From: Streptomyces hiroshimensis
GTDB taxonomy: Bacteria; Actinomycetota; Actinomycetes; Streptomycetales; Streptomycetaceae
Reading direction: 5' to 3'
Assembly: GCF_014650335.1 (NCBI RefSeq)
Contig: NZ_BMUT01000001.1
Location: forward strand, 921,037-985,036
Length of the DNA: 64,000 bases
Shown: positions 24,389-34,079 of the stretch, piece after piece
Layout of the letters: the number at the start of each line of letters is the position of its first letter
Position numbering within the stretch: the first letter of the stretch is position 1
Translations under genes and position numbers: made by a program
The notes under the pieces: model-generated
What the model was told of the DNA's origin: nothing
Database searches by the model: none
The model's input: the letters and a program-made list of their open reading frames with translations, nothing else

Positions 24389-25301
24389 CGAACTCCGCCG
24401 CGTTCTTCCTGTCCACCAGCACCACCGGCACCTTCACCTCTGCCGGCAGCTTCTCACCCTTCGAGGCCTTCACCGCCCAGTCCACGGCCTGCCGGCCCAG
24501 CAGCTTCGGCTGCTGGGCGACGGTCGCCGTCAGCGTGCCGGCCCGCACGGCGGCGATCCCGTCCGGCGTGCCGTCGAACGCGACGACGTGGACGCCTTTA
24601 CCCGCCGCGGAGCCCAGCGCCTTGGCGGCGCCGAGCGCCATCTCGTCGTTCGCGGCGAAGACCCCGGCGATGTCCCGGTGCGCCTGGAGCATGTTCGCCA
24701 TGACGTCCATGCCCTTGGTGCGGTCGAAGTCGGCCGGCTGCCGGGCCACGACCTCGATGCCCGGGTAGGCCCTGATGCCCTCCTCGAACCCCTTGCCGCG
24801 CTCGCGCGCCGCCGACGTCCCCGGCTGCCCCTCCAAGAACGCCACCTTCCCCTTGCCGCCGAGGGATTCGGCCAGCGTCCGCGCCGCAAGCCGCCCTCCC
24901 GCGACGTTGTCGGAGGCGATCGTCGAGCCGACCCGGCCGCCGTTCACGCCGCGGTCGATGGAGATCACCGGCACGTCCGCGCGATTGGCCACGCCGACCG
25001 CCGGGACGGCCGCGTCGGAGTCCACGGGGTTGATGACGGCCGCCTTGACGTTCTGGCTGGTGAAGGTCTCCATCTGGCTGATCTGCTGGATCGGGTCGTT
25101 CTGCGCGTCCGTGATGTTGATCTTCAGGCCGCGGGCCTTCGCCTCCGCCCGGGCGCCCTCCTTGATGCCGACGAAGAACGGGTTGTTCATCGTGGACAGG
25201 GCAAGCCCGAGGTCGGTGCCGCCGCCGCGGTCGCAGCCGGACAGCGCCAGGGCCGCCGTGAGCGCCGCAGCCGCCGTGATGGCGATCCCCCGCCCCTTCA
25301 C
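24381..25301 (-). CDS. rbsB: Ribose ABC transporter substrate-binding lipoprotein
   Basis: A 306-residue periplasmic-binding protein of the RbsB family. Its signal ends in a lipobox (L-A-L-S-G-C, Cys near 23), so it should be lipid-anchored outside the membrane. Family features are L-A-L-S-T-M-N-N-P-F-F-V near 33, N-P-V-D-S-D-A near 91, I-D-R-G-V-N, and A-N-N/D-E-M-A-L-G. The GTG start overlaps the rbsC stop (GTGA). With rbsA and rbsC it forms the importer. Confidence 0.92.
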   Translation of the reverse strand: MKGRGIAITAAAALTAALALSGCDRGGGTDLGLALSTMNNPFFVGIKEGARAEAKARGLKINITDAQNDPIQQISQMETFTSQNVKAAVINPVDSDAAVPAVGVANRADVPVISIDRGVNGGRVGSTIASDNVAGGRLAARTLAESLGGKGKVAFLEGQPGTSAARERGKGFEEGIRAYPGIEVVARQPADFDRTKGMDVMANMLQAHRDIAGVFAANDEMALGAAKALGSAAGKGVHVVAFDGTPDGIAAVRAGTLTATVAQQPKLLGRQAVDWAVKASKGEKLPAEVKVPVVLVDRKNAAEFDG

Positions 25302-26275
25302 CGCGCGCTCCGGCGGCGCAGCGTGTCCAGCAGTACGGCCAGGGCGATGACCAGGCCCGTGGCGACCTGCTGCCAGAACGCCGACACGCTCAGCAGGTTG
25401 AGGCCGTTGCGCAGCACCGCGAGGATCAGCGCGCCGATGAGGGTGCCGGACGCCTTGCCCGAGCCGCCGGACAGGCTCGCCCCGCCGATCACGACGGCGG
25501 CGATGGCGTCCAGTTCGTAGCCGACGGCCGCCTGCGGCTGCGCGGAGGTGAGCCGGGCGGCCAGGACGATGCCGGCCACAGCGGCGAACAGCCCGGAGAG
25601 CGCGTAGATGACGAGCTTGCGGCGCTTGACGTCGATGCCCGAGAGCCGGGCCGCCTCCTCGTTCCCGCCGATCGCGAACATCGCGCGGCCGGTGTACGTA
25701 CGGGCCAGGACCAGCGCCGCGACCGCTCCCATGGCGACCGTCACGAGGACCGGCACGGGCAGCCAGCCGCCGAGGGTGTCGCCGAGCCGGCCGACGGACG
25801 AGGGGAAGGCGATGGGGGAGCCCCCGGAGATCACGAGGGCCAGGCCACGGCCGACCGAGAGCATCGCCAGGGTGGCGATGAAGGCGGGCAGCCTGCCGTA
25901 CGCGACGAGGGCGCCGGAGAGCAGGCCGGCGCCCGCGCCCACCGCGAGTCCGAGCAGCACGGCGACCCAGACGGGCAGGCCCTCCTTCGTCGCCGCCCAG
26001 GCGAGGACCGTCGCGGAGAGCGCCGCCACCGAGCCGACGGACAGGTCGATGCCCGCCGACACGATCACGAACGTCACGCCGAGCGCCAGGATCGCCGTCA
26101 CCGACGCCTGCACGCCCACGTTGAGGAGGTTCTGGCCGTTCAGGAAGTCCCGGGACAGCACCGCCATCACCACGACCAGGGCGACCAGCCCGCCCAGCGG
26201 CCCGTTCCGGAGTACCGCTCTCGTGAACCACTGCCCCGGATCGCTCCCGGGCGCCCGCAGCACCTCAGCCGACAT
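25298..26275 (-). CDS. rbsC: Ribose ABC transporter permease
   Basis: A 325-residue permease with about ten hydrophobic segments. It carries the CUT2-family motifs G-I-D-L-S-V-G-S-V near residue 75 and G-G-x-S-L-S-G-G-S-G near 265, plus A-I-G-G-N-E-E-A-A-R-L-S-G-I, the loop that contacts the ATPase. It forms a homodimeric channel. It overlaps rbsA by 11 bases and rbsB by 4, so the transporter genes are translationally coupled. Confidence 0.93.
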   Translation of the reverse strand: MSAEVLRAPGSDPGQWFTRAVLRNGPLGGLVALVVVMAVLSRDFLNGQNLLNVGVQASVTAILALGVTFVIVSAGIDLSVGSVAALSATVLAWAATKEGLPVWVAVLLGLAVGAGAGLLSGALVAYGRLPAFIATLAMLSVGRGLALVISGGSPIAFPSSVGRLGDTLGGWLPVPVLVTVAMGAVAALVLARTYTGRAMFAIGGNEEAARLSGIDVKRRKLVIYALSGLFAAVAGIVLAARLTSAQPQAAVGYELDAIAAVVIGGASLSGGSGKASGTLIGALILAVLRNGLNLLSVSAFWQQVATGLVIALAVLLDTLRRRSAR

Positions 26276-27860
26276 CGGAGCCCTCCATCGCGCTCGCTTC
26301 GTACGTGTTGCCCTCGTTCACCGGCCGGACGGCCAGCTCCATCACCGCGTCCTGCGTGGCCCGCTCGCCGGACAGCTCGCCGGCGATCCGGCCCTGGGTC
26401 ATGACCAGCACCCGGTCGCTCATGCCGAGCACCTCGGGGAGGTCGCTGGAGATCATCAGCACCGCGCAGCCCGCCGCCGTCAGCTCGTTGACGAGCCGGT
26501 AGATCTCGACCTTCGCGCCGACGTCGACGCCGCGCGTCGGCTCGTCGAGGATCAGCAGCCGGGCGCCCGCCAGCAGCCACTTGCCGATGACGATCTTCTG
26601 CTGGTTGCCGCCGGAGAGGGTGCGCGCGGTCTGCTCCAGCCCGCTCATGCGCACCTTCAGCCGCTCGGCGACCTCGGCCGCCCGCCGGCGCTGGCCGCGC
26701 CGGTCGACGAACCCGCCCCGGGTGTCCTGCTCCAGCCGGGCCAGGGTGAGGTTGTCGCCCAGCGAGGCGTCCAGCAGCAGGCCCTGGGCCTTGCGGTCCT
26801 CGGGGACGAGCCCGAGCCCGGCCCGCATCGCCGCCCGAACGTCGCCGCGGGCCAGCGCCCGGCCGTTCACCTCGACGGTCCCGGCGTCGTAGCGGTCGAC
26901 GCCGAACAGCGCCCGCGCCACCTCCGTACGGCCCGCGCCGACCAGCCCCGCGAGCCCCACGACCTCGCCTGCGCGGACGTCGAAGCCGACGTCGCGGAAG
27001 GCGGGTGCGCGGGTCAGCCCGCGCACGCGCAGGAGCGGCGCGCCGGGCTCTGCAGACTCTGCGGGTTCTGCAGGCTCTGCGGGCCGCTCGCGCGGGTACT
27101 GCTCGGCGATGTCGCGGCCGACCATCAGCCGGATCAGCTCGTTCTCGTCCGTCGTGGCGGGCACCTCGGTCACCGAACGGCCGTCGCGCAGCACCGTCAC
27201 CCGGTCTCCGAGCGCGGCGATCTCGTCGAGGTGATGGGTGATGAAGATGACGCCCACGCCGCTGTCGCGCAGCTCGCGCACGATGGCGAAGAGCGTGCCC
27301 ACCTCCTCCGAGGTGAGCACCGCCGTCGGCTCGTCCATGATCAGGACGCGGGCGTCCAGGCTCAGGGCCTTGGCGATCTCGACCATCTGGAGCCGGGCGA
27401 TGCCGAGCCCGGCGACCGGCGCGGCGGGGGAGACGTCCAGCCGGACCCGGCGCAGCAGCTCCGCCGCCCGGGCCCGCATGGTGCGTTTGTCGATCAGCCC
27501 GAGTGCGGTGCGCGGCTGACGGCCCAGGAAGATGTTCTCGGCGACGGTCAGGCCGGGGACGAGGTTGAACTCCTGGTGGATGGTGGCGATGCCGAGCCGT
27601 TCCGCGTCCTGCGCGGAGCGGATGCCCACCTCACGGCCGTCCACGAGGATGCGTCCCTCGTCGGGCCGGTGGACGCCGGAGAGCATCTTGATGAGCGTGC
27701 TCTTGCCGGCGCCGTTCTCGCCGAGGAGGACGTGCACCTCTCCCGCGCGCAGGCGCAAGGAGACGCCGTCCAGGGCGCGGACGCCCGGGAAGGACTTGGT
27801 GACGCCTTCTACCCGCAGCAGTTCGCGGCCGCCCGGTTCGTCATCGTCGACGCCGGTCAT
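26265..27860 (-). CDS. rbsA: Ribose ABC transporter ATPase (two ABC domains)
   Basis: A 531-residue fused ATPase. The first domain (about residues 10-240) has Walker A GENGAGKST, signature LSLDARVLIMDEPTAVL with V-A-G-L-G-I-A-R-L-Q in place of LSGGQ, and the H-loop FITHH. The second domain (about 270-510) has V-G-A-G-R-T-E in place of Walker A, L-S-G-G-N-Q-Q-K and L-D-E-P-T-R-G-V-D. This degenerate-second-site pattern is typical of sugar CUT2 transporters. The domains are joined by a linker of E-P-A-E-P-A-E-S-A-E repeats. GGAGAGGGG precedes ATG 27860; rbsR ends 30 bases upstream. Confidence 0.93.
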   Translation of the reverse strand: MTGVDDDEPGGRELLRVEGVTKSFPGVRALDGVSLRLRAGEVHVLLGENGAGKSTLIKMLSGVHRPDEGRILVDGREVGIRSAQDAERLGIATIHQEFNLVPGLTVAENIFLGRQPRTALGLIDKRTMRARAAELLRRVRLDVSPAAPVAGLGIARLQMVEIAKALSLDARVLIMDEPTAVLTSEEVGTLFAIVRELRDSGVGVIFITHHLDEIAALGDRVTVLRDGRSVTEVPATTDENELIRLMVGRDIAEQYPRERPAEPAEPAESAEPGAPLLRVRGLTRAPAFRDVGFDVRAGEVVGLAGLVGAGRTEVARALFGVDRYDAGTVEVNGRALARGDVRAAMRAGLGLVPEDRKAQGLLLDASLGDNLTLARLEQDTRGGFVDRRGQRRRAAEVAERLKVRMSGLEQTARTLSGGNQQKIVIGKWLLAGARLLILDEPTRGVDVGAKVEIYRLVNELTAAGCAVLMISSDLPEVLGMSDRVLVMTQGRIAGELSGERATQDAVMELAVRPVNEGNTYEASAMEGSDVG

Positions 27861-27890
27861 GCGCTGCCCCTCTCCTTGAGTCTCCTTGAG

Positions 27891-28892
27891 TCAGTGGGTC
27901 GCCGGTTCGCCGCACGAGCGGCGCCGCACGAGCCGGGCGGGGAGCAGCACCGACGGCGCCTCGCGCCCCTCGATCCGCTCCAGCAGCGTGTGCACGGCGG
28001 CCCGGCCGAGCTCGCGCGTCGGCTGGGCGACGGCGGTGAGCGGCGGGTCGAGGTGGGCGAACCACGCCACGTCGTCGAAGGCGACGAGCGCTACGTCCGA
28101 GGGGACGCGCAGCCCCCGCGCCCGCACTTCGTCCAGGGCGCCGAGCGCCATGAGGTTGTCGGTGGCCAGCACGGCGTCCGGCGGTTCCGCGAGGTCCAGC
28201 AGCCGCCGCATCACCTGCCGGCCGCCCTCCGGGCGAAGGTCGGGCGAGGCGCCGATCCGCTCCGGCGGCAGGGCGATGCCGTGCGGGGCGAGGGCGGTCC
28301 GGAACTGCTCCAGGCGCTCGTCCCCGATGGGCGTGCCGGCGGGCGCGACGATGACGGCCGGCCTGCGCCGCCCCAGCGCCGCCAGGTGCGCGGCGAGTTC
28401 CGTCAGCGCGGCCCGCCCCTCCGCCCGTACGCACGGGGCGGCGATGCCCGGCACCGTACGGTCGAGGAGCACGAGCGGGGTGCCGGCGGCGACGGCCTCG
28501 CCGAGCATGGCCGAGCCGGTGCCGGCCGAGCTGACCAGCAGGCCGTCGATGCGCCGGTCGAGGAGGGTGCGGATGTGGTCGTCCTGCTGCTGCGGGCTCT
28601 CGCCGGCGTTGCCGATGATCAGGCTGTACCCGAGCCGCCGTGCCTCCTGTTCGACGGCGTCGGCCAGTTCGGTGAAGAAGGGGTTGCGCAGGTCGCTGAT
28701 GACCAGCCCGAGCGTACGGGTCCGGGCGGTGCGCAGGGCGCGGGCGACGACGTTGGGCCGGTAGCCCAGCTCGGCCACGGCGGCCAGCACGCGCTCGCGG
28801 GTCTCGGCGACGGGGGAGCGGCCGTTGAGGACGCGGGAGACGGTGGCGACGGAGACTCCGGCCCGTTCGGCGACGTCCTTGATGTTCGCCAT
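27891..28892 (-). CDS. rbsR: LacI-family repressor of the rbs operon
   Basis: A 333-residue LacI/GalR regulator. The N terminus is the DNA-binding headpiece IKDVAERAGVSVATVSRVLN followed by the hinge helix R-P-N-V-V-A-R-A-L. A periplasmic-binding-like effector domain fills the rest. It heads the operon rbsR-A-C-B-K, and two TAATCGATTA-type palindromes lie 63 and 95 bases upstream of its ATG. It probably autoregulates and represses the operon until ribose or a derivative binds; the effector is inferred from context. Confidence 0.9.
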   Translation of the reverse strand: MANIKDVAERAGVSVATVSRVLNGRSPVAETRERVLAAVAELGYRPNVVARALRTARTRTLGLVISDLRNPFFTELADAVEQEARRLGYSLIIGNAGESPQQQDDHIRTLLDRRIDGLLVSSAGTGSAMLGEAVAAGTPLVLLDRTVPGIAAPCVRAEGRAALTELAAHLAALGRRRPAVIVAPAGTPIGDERLEQFRTALAPHGIALPPERIGASPDLRPEGGRQVMRRLLDLAEPPDAVLATDNLMALGALDEVRARGLRVPSDVALVAFDDVAWFAHLDPPLTAVAQPTRELGRAAVHTLLERIEGREAPSVLLPARLVRRRSCGEPATH

Positions 28893-28954
28893 GGCTCCCC
28901 GTTCCCCTGGTCGTCGGACCGCGTGTAGTCGAACTGCGTGCAGCCGAAGTGCGT

Positions 28955-28998
28955 GTAATCGATTCCGCGCTGCCGTGCGGGCTCAGGTAATCGATTAC
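28955..28998 (-). promoter_or_regulatory. Two LacI-type operators for rbsR
   Basis: GTAATCGATTAC at 28987-28998 is a perfect 12-base palindrome with the central CG step usual for LacI-family sites. GTAATCGATTCC at 28955-28966 is a one-sided copy starting exactly 32 bases away, about three helical turns, so a tetramer or two dimers could bind the same DNA face. They sit between rbsR and the divergent caspase-HSP90 gene. Confidence 0.75.
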
Positions 28999-29141
28999 AC
29001 GGGGAGATCGTCAAGACCTCGCCGAGGTGACGCACGCCACAGAGGGGTGAAGGGGAGGCCCCCGGGGGCAGGTGTGCGGAACCGCTCCTGAGCGCCCAAG
29101 TGCACTGCCATCATGAGGGCTTCACGCAAGGAGCGAGTGCG

Positions 29142-32100
29142 ATGGACGATGCCCCCGCCCGCAGGGCGCTGCTGATCGGCGTGCCGGCCGCACCGGACGC
29201 GCTCGGGGAGTTCGAGCCGCTGGACGAGCCGGTCGCCGCGGATCTGCGGGCCATGCAGACGTCACTGGAGGAGTCCGGCTACGAGGTCGCCGTCCTGGCC
29301 GGCCCCGGGCGCGGCGCGATGGCCACCGGCGTCTTCGAGGCGGCCCGGAGCGTCCCCGAAGGCGGCACCCTGCTGCTGTACTTCACCGGCCACGGCGTGC
29401 GCATCGGCGGGAAGGACTACCTGGTCCCCGCGGACGCCAGGGCCCCGCAGGACGGCCGGTGGCAGCCGCCGTACCTGGACACGCTGCTGTCCGCCGACAT
29501 CGGGCAGTACCTGCAGGAGTCCCGGGCCGGGACGGTGCTGTGGCTGGTGGACGCGTGCCGCAACCCCTCCGGGGGCCTGGAGGACGCCTTCGGCAGCGGC
29601 ATCCTCACCGGCCCGGCCGGCAGCCGGTTCGCGGTGATGGTGGGCTGCTCGCCCGGCCAGCGCTGCGGGTACGCGGCCGAGGGCAGCTTCTTCACGCGCG
29701 GCCTCGCCGGCGCGCTGGGCTCGCTCTCCGCACCGCAGACCGTCCAGAAGGTGTACGAGGCCGCCCGGGCCCGTACGGAACGGGCCGCCCGGCGCCACGG
29801 CCTCGATCAGCGGGTGTGGATCCGCTACGGCACGGACCGCGAGGAGGAGACCCGCGCCGCGGTCGTCTGCAACGGCCGCCGCCTGCTGGAGGAGTGGCGC
29901 GACGCCGTCCGGGACGAGCGGCTGTGGAAGCTCGCCGGCGCGGAGGAGTGCATTCCCCGTCTGCAGGAAGCGCTGCTGGTCCTGGTGGAGAGCTGCGCCG
30001 TGGTGGCACACCGGGCGCAGCAGCGGCTGCCGGACCCGTGGGCCGACGAGGACTTCCCCGTGCGGCTGTTGCGGCGCGGGCTGCTGCCGCTGCTGTCGCA
30101 CGCGCCCGGCCTGTCCGCGGTGGAGGTGACGGCGCTGATCGCGGCGCCGTTCCTGCGCGAGGCCGCGTGGGCGTGGCGGCTGGCCCAGGCGGCGGAGGCC
30201 GGGCCGCTGACGCCCGGGCGGACCGAGGGCGCGGGCGAACAGCGCAGGCACCTGGAGCAGTTGCGGGACCACTACGCGCACGTCGCCCGCAAGCAGGCCG
30301 CCTGCCGCGGCCGGGGCCGCACCGAGGACGAGCACGCGCTGGCCCTGTGGCTGGTGCACCGCTGGATCGCGGAGCGCTTCGAGACGGACGAGGAGCCGGT
30401 GCCGGGGAGCCTCTGCGAGGAATTCGCGGCGTCGGTGCTGGACGCGGGGGACGGCGACCCGGCGCGCGTGGAGGAGCTCTCCGCCACACTGGCCGCGCTC
30501 GCGGCCGGGATCGGCGTCGACGTCCCGCTGGACGAGGGGCAGGACTGCCCGGCCGGTGCGGTACGGCTGGGCGAGTGCCGGCAGCCCCTGCGCGTACGGC
30601 CGCTGACGGCACTGCTGCGGCTCGCGGCGGCCCTGGCCGCGGACGTGCGCACCTTCCCGGACATCATCGCCGACCACCTGGCCGTGACGGACCCCGTACT
30701 GCCGGAGGACGTCGTCAAGGTCGCCCGCCACGGCCTGGACTGGACGCAGGACACCGACGGCCTGCACCTCGACGTCCTCTGCCCGCACCAGGCCGTGCAC
30801 GCCGCCCTCGCGGAGATCGCCGAACGGGCCGACCGGCTGGCGGCCCTCACGCGCGGACTGGCCGCCGGGCTCCCGTCCGACGAGGCCGCCCTGCTGGCCG
30901 TCGTGCCCGCCCGGGTGACGGCCCGTGGCCTGCGCCCGCGCGGAGCGAACGGGCGGAAGGCGTACGAGGTGCCGCTGCTGCGGTTCCACCTCGCCCAGAC
31001 GGAGGTCCGCGAGCTGCTGATGGGGCGTCAGCTCTACGGCGACCCCGGCCTGGCCCTCCGCGAGCTGTACCAGAACGCGATGGACGCCTGCCGCTACCGC
31101 GCGATGCGCTGGGACTACCTGCGCTGCCGGGGCCGGGAGCCGGCGCGGTGGTCCGGGCGCATCACCCTGGTGGAGGGGAGCGACGAGCGGGGCCGCTACG
31201 TGGAGTGCCGCGACAACGGCGTCGGCATGGGCCTGGAACAGCTGAAGAACACGTTCACGCGGGCGGGCAGCCGCTTCGAGCAGTCCCGGGCGTTCCGGCG
31301 GGAACAGGCCAGCTGGCTGCGCCGGGACCCCTCGCTGCGGCTGTACCCGAACAGCCGCTTCGGCATCGGCGTGCTCAGCTACTTCATGCTGGCCGACGAG
31401 ATGACGATCGTGACGCGCCAAGTGGGTCCCACGGGCGCGGTGGCGGCGGAGGCCCTGCGCGTCGACATCCCCAGCAGCGGCAGCCTCTTTCGCGTACAGC
31501 GGCACGACGACGACGCGGGGGACGGGGTTCCGGAGGGGGGTACGCGCGTACGGCTGTATCTGCGGGACGAGGAGGAGCTGGAGGGGCTGTCGTGCGTGGC
31601 GAAGGCTCGTGAACTGATCGGGGTGTGCGACTTCCGGTTCGAGGCGCGGGACGAGTGCGGCGCGCGGGAAGTGTGGGAGCAGGGGGTGCTGCGCGGGCGG
31701 CGCGCTTCGTGTGAGGCCGTGCCGGGAGTGCTGTGGTGGGTGGACGGGGAGGGCGCGATCCTGTGCGACGGCGTCGCGACGGACCGGAAGCCGTACGGAT
31801 ACGTCCTCAACCTCACCGGTGTGCACGCGGGCACGCTGAGCGTGGACCGCAACCGGCTGCTGGACTTCGACGAGACCTGGGCAGGGGAGAAGTTGCGGGA
31901 GGGCGCGGGCGCGCTGGCGGACTGGCCCGGTCTGACGATGGAGTGGCTCTGGGGGCTGGAGAGCAAGAGCCTGCCGGTGGCCGCTGTGGTGTGGGGGGAA
32001 CTGCGGGGCAAGGGACTGCGGATTCCCCGGGAGGCGGGGAGCCGGGGGGCGGCCGTTGCGCTGGATACGGTGGGTTGGTTCCGCGGCGACGCGGGCCTGC

Positions 32101-34079
32101 TCCAGCGCAGACGGCATCAGAGCGAGCTGCTCGATGCGTGGCGGCTCACGGCGTGGGGTGCGCAGTCGCGGTCCGTCAAGAAGGAGGCCTTTCCGGCGGA
32201 GCTCACCGGCTACTCGGTGCCGGAGCCCGGCTTCGCGGCCGTCGTGCAGGGGAACGACAGGGGAACGGGGTGGGAAAGGGCCGTCGGCCTGGCGGCCAAG
32301 GCGCCCCTCCCGGTCCGCGAGGTGGTGCGGGCTTTACGGCGCATGCGTATCGCCCATCGGAAGCTCACGCCGCCACCGCACGGCAGCGAGGGAGACCGTG
32401 GCCGGGTCCCCGACAATCTGGACCTGGAAATCATCCGTACCCTCCAGAATTCGGCCAGGAGACGTCTGAGCGGGGAAGTCCGTGGATTCGAGTACCAGGA
32501 CCTTGAGGGGCTGGTGCTGATCTCGGATCAGTTCGGCGTGACGCTCGGTCATATCGCCGCGAAATGCCGTGACTTGGCTTATGCCTGGCGTGGTCCGGAA
32601 ATCCGGGTTCCCGAGCAGTACGTGCACTACGTGTGCACGTACGAGGACGTGGACCTGTTGTTCGACTTCCCCGGGGGCGGGAAGCTCGCCCCCCGGCCCG
32701 TTCGGGGTCCATGGCAGGCCCGGCAGGTGGCCGACCTCCGGAATCTTTCGCTCGAAAGCGTGCTGGAACGCATGGCGGCGTTTTCCTGGCTCGGCTGGCC
32801 GGAGCTCTCCGCTGCCGAAGCGGAGCGGTGGAGGGACGTGGATGCGCAGGTGGTCGCGCTGCTGGGCAGGTACGGGAGGACGCCGCAAGGGGGCCGTCCG
32901 GAGGTGGGATGGAAGGCGGCGCTTGCCCTTGCCGCCGATCGCCGGATCTCGCTCGGCGCCGCCGAGGCCGAGGTGAAGCGGTGGGCCGACCACCTCGGCG
33001 TCACGTATCAGCGGCTGGTCCCGGGAGGAACGCTCAACGCAGAGGCGATTCCGTCGTCAGAAGTCGCCGGCAGATACGGAGAGATCCTCACGGCGGAGGG
33101 AGAAGTCCGCCTGAGTGCCGTGATGTCCTTGAAAGCGACCGCGCGTGCGCTCGACGGGATGTCCGCAGACTTGCGGCAATTAGGCGTGAGGCTTCCGGAC
33201 AACCTCGCCCTCCTGCCGGCCTGGGAACAGCTTCCGGTGCGTACACGGGTGGCATTCTGCGGCGAGGATCCTCTGCATCTGGATATCTGGGGCGGCATCG
33301 CCTTGCGGTGCCCCGCTCCTGTGCTGACCCTCGCCGTGCTGCTCTCCGCCTGCGCTCACCTTCACGAGCCTCTGGGAGACGTGTGGAAGCTGGCCTGTGA
33401 GGAGGCACGGCGATTCGGCATCGGCACGCCGGACATGCCGGCGGATTTCCTGGAGTACCGCGTCTCCAAGGACGAGCTCGTCCTGCTGAACACCTGGCGC
33501 AACAAGAAGGCGGGCACGCCGCAATGGACGCCTCTGACGCCGCACCGCCTGGCGTCGTACGCCCACGGACTGGCGACCGACGCCGCATCCGCCTATGACC
33601 GCCTCGTCCCTCTGCGCGCCCTGGGCGCTCTCGTCCCCGAGCTGGGAGCGGATGAGCTGGACGTCCTCCGGGCCTGCTCCCCCGACGAACGCGATCTGCT
33701 CGCCCTCGGAGACGAATTCAAGGTCTCCGGCCCCGACGCCCCGTACGGCCCCCTCGACCTCGTCAGCATCGCCGGCCGCCTCGGCGAGAGCATCTCCCGC
33801 ACTTGGCAGCGCATCGAGCCCTATCTGCCCCTCACCCTCCCGCCCGAAGTCCCCGACATCCCCGATGTCCTTCCCCTCTGGCAGGACCTGGCCGTCCTCT
33901 CCCTCCACCTCGACGGCGAACTCCCCGCCGTCGGCGGCCGGATCGATCCCGATCGCGTGCGCCTCGTCGCCCACGAGATCGAGGAGAGCGAGGAGTGGGT
34001 CGTGGGGCGGCTTCGCCTCTACGCCCGGATGTTCACCCTCGACCTCACCGGCCTCTCCGATGCGGAGCAACATGACTGA
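29142..34079 (+). CDS. Caspase-like protease fused to an HSP90-type ATPase (conflict/death protein)
   Basis: A 1,645-residue multidomain protein. Residues 1-240 are a caspase/metacaspase-like C14 domain with the His in Y-F-T-G-H-G (H84) and the nucleophile in V-D-A-C-R-N-P (C139). Residues about 250-610 are helical with no obvious catalytic motif and may correspond to the inactive HD-like region reported next to such ATPases. An HSP90/GHKL ATPase follows, with L-R-E-L-Y-Q-N-A-M-D-A-C (N645), C-R-D-N-G-V-G-M (D691), F-G-I-G-V-L-S-Y-F (G741-G743) and an HSP90-middle-like V-D-R-N-R-L-L-D-F-D. The last ~700 residues are unassigned and may include winged-helix units. A model is ATPase sensing with protease execution. 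AAGGAG precedes ATG 29142. Residues 1065 and 1347 are TTA codons. Two small genes follow with overlaps. Confidence 0.85.
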   Translation: MDDAPARRALLIGVPAAPDALGEFEPLDEPVAADLRAMQTSLEESGYEVAVLAGPGRGAMATGVFEAARSVPEGGTLLLYFTGHGVRIGGKDYLVPADARAPQDGRWQPPYLDTLLSADIGQYLQESRAGTVLWLVDACRNPSGGLEDAFGSGILTGPAGSRFAVMVGCSPGQRCGYAAEGSFFTRGLAGALGSLSAPQTVQKVYEAARARTERAARRHGLDQRVWIRYGTDREEETRAAVVCNGRRLLEEWRDAVRDERLWKLAGAEECIPRLQEALLVLVESCAVVAHRAQQRLPDPWADEDFPVRLLRRGLLPLLSHAPGLSAVEVTALIAAPFLREAAWAWRLAQAAEAGPLTPGRTEGAGEQRRHLEQLRDHYAHVARKQAACRGRGRTEDEHALALWLVHRWIAERFETDEEPVPGSLCEEFAASVLDAGDGDPARVEELSATLAALAAGIGVDVPLDEGQDCPAGAVRLGECRQPLRVRPLTALLRLAAALAADVRTFPDIIADHLAVTDPVLPEDVVKVARHGLDWTQDTDGLHLDVLCPHQAVHAALAEIAERADRLAALTRGLAAGLPSDEAALLAVVPARVTARGLRPRGANGRKAYEVPLLRFHLAQTEVRELLMGRQLYGDPGLALRELYQNAMDACRYRAMRWDYLRCRGREPARWSGRITLVEGSDERGRYVECRDNGVGMGLEQLKNTFTRAGSRFEQSRAFRREQASWLRRDPSLRLYPNSRFGIGVLSYFMLADEMTIVTRQVGPTGAVAAEALRVDIPSSGSLFRVQRHDDDAGDGVPEGGTRVRLYLRDEEELEGLSCVAKARELIGVCDFRFEARDECGAREVWEQGVLRGRRASCEAVPGVLWWVDGEGAILCDGVATDRKPYGYVLNLTGVHAGTLSVDRNRLLDFDETWAGEKLREGAGALADWPGLTMEWLWGLESKSLPVAAVVWGELRGKGLRIPREAGSRGAAVALDTVGWFRGDAGLLQRRRHQSELLDAWRLTAWGAQSRSVKKEAFPAELTGYSVPEPGFAAVVQGNDRGTGWERAVGLAAKAPLPVREVVRALRRMRIAHRKLTPPPHGSEGDRGRVPDNLDLEIIRTLQNSARRRLSGEVRGFEYQDLEGLVLISDQFGVTLGHIAAKCRDLAYAWRGPEIRVPEQYVHYVCTYEDVDLLFDFPGGGKLAPRPVRGPWQARQVADLRNLSLESVLERMAAFSWLGWPELSAAEAERWRDVDAQVVALLGRYGRTPQGGRPEVGWKAALALAADRRISLGAAEAEVKRWADHLGVTYQRLVPGGTLNAEAIPSSEVAGRYGEILTAEGEVRLSAVMSLKATARALDGMSADLRQLGVRLPDNLALLPAWEQLPVRTRVAFCGEDPLHLDIWGGIALRCPAPVLTLAVLLSACAHLHEPLGDVWKLACEEARRFGIGTPDMPADFLEYRVSKDELVLLNTWRNKKAGTPQWTPLTPHRLASYAHGLATDAASAYDRLVPLRALGALVPELGADELDVLRACSPDERDLLALGDEFKVSGPDAPYGPLDLVSIAGRLGESISRTWQRIEPYLPLTLPPEVPDIPDVLPLWQDLAVLSLHLDGELPAVGGRIDPDRVRLVAHEIEESEEWVVGRLRLYARMFTLDLTGLSDAEQHD

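Noticed and set aside
25608..28928. A 1,106-codon plus-strand frame across the rbs genes
   Set aside because: Shadow of rbsC, rbsA and rbsR, which have clear families.
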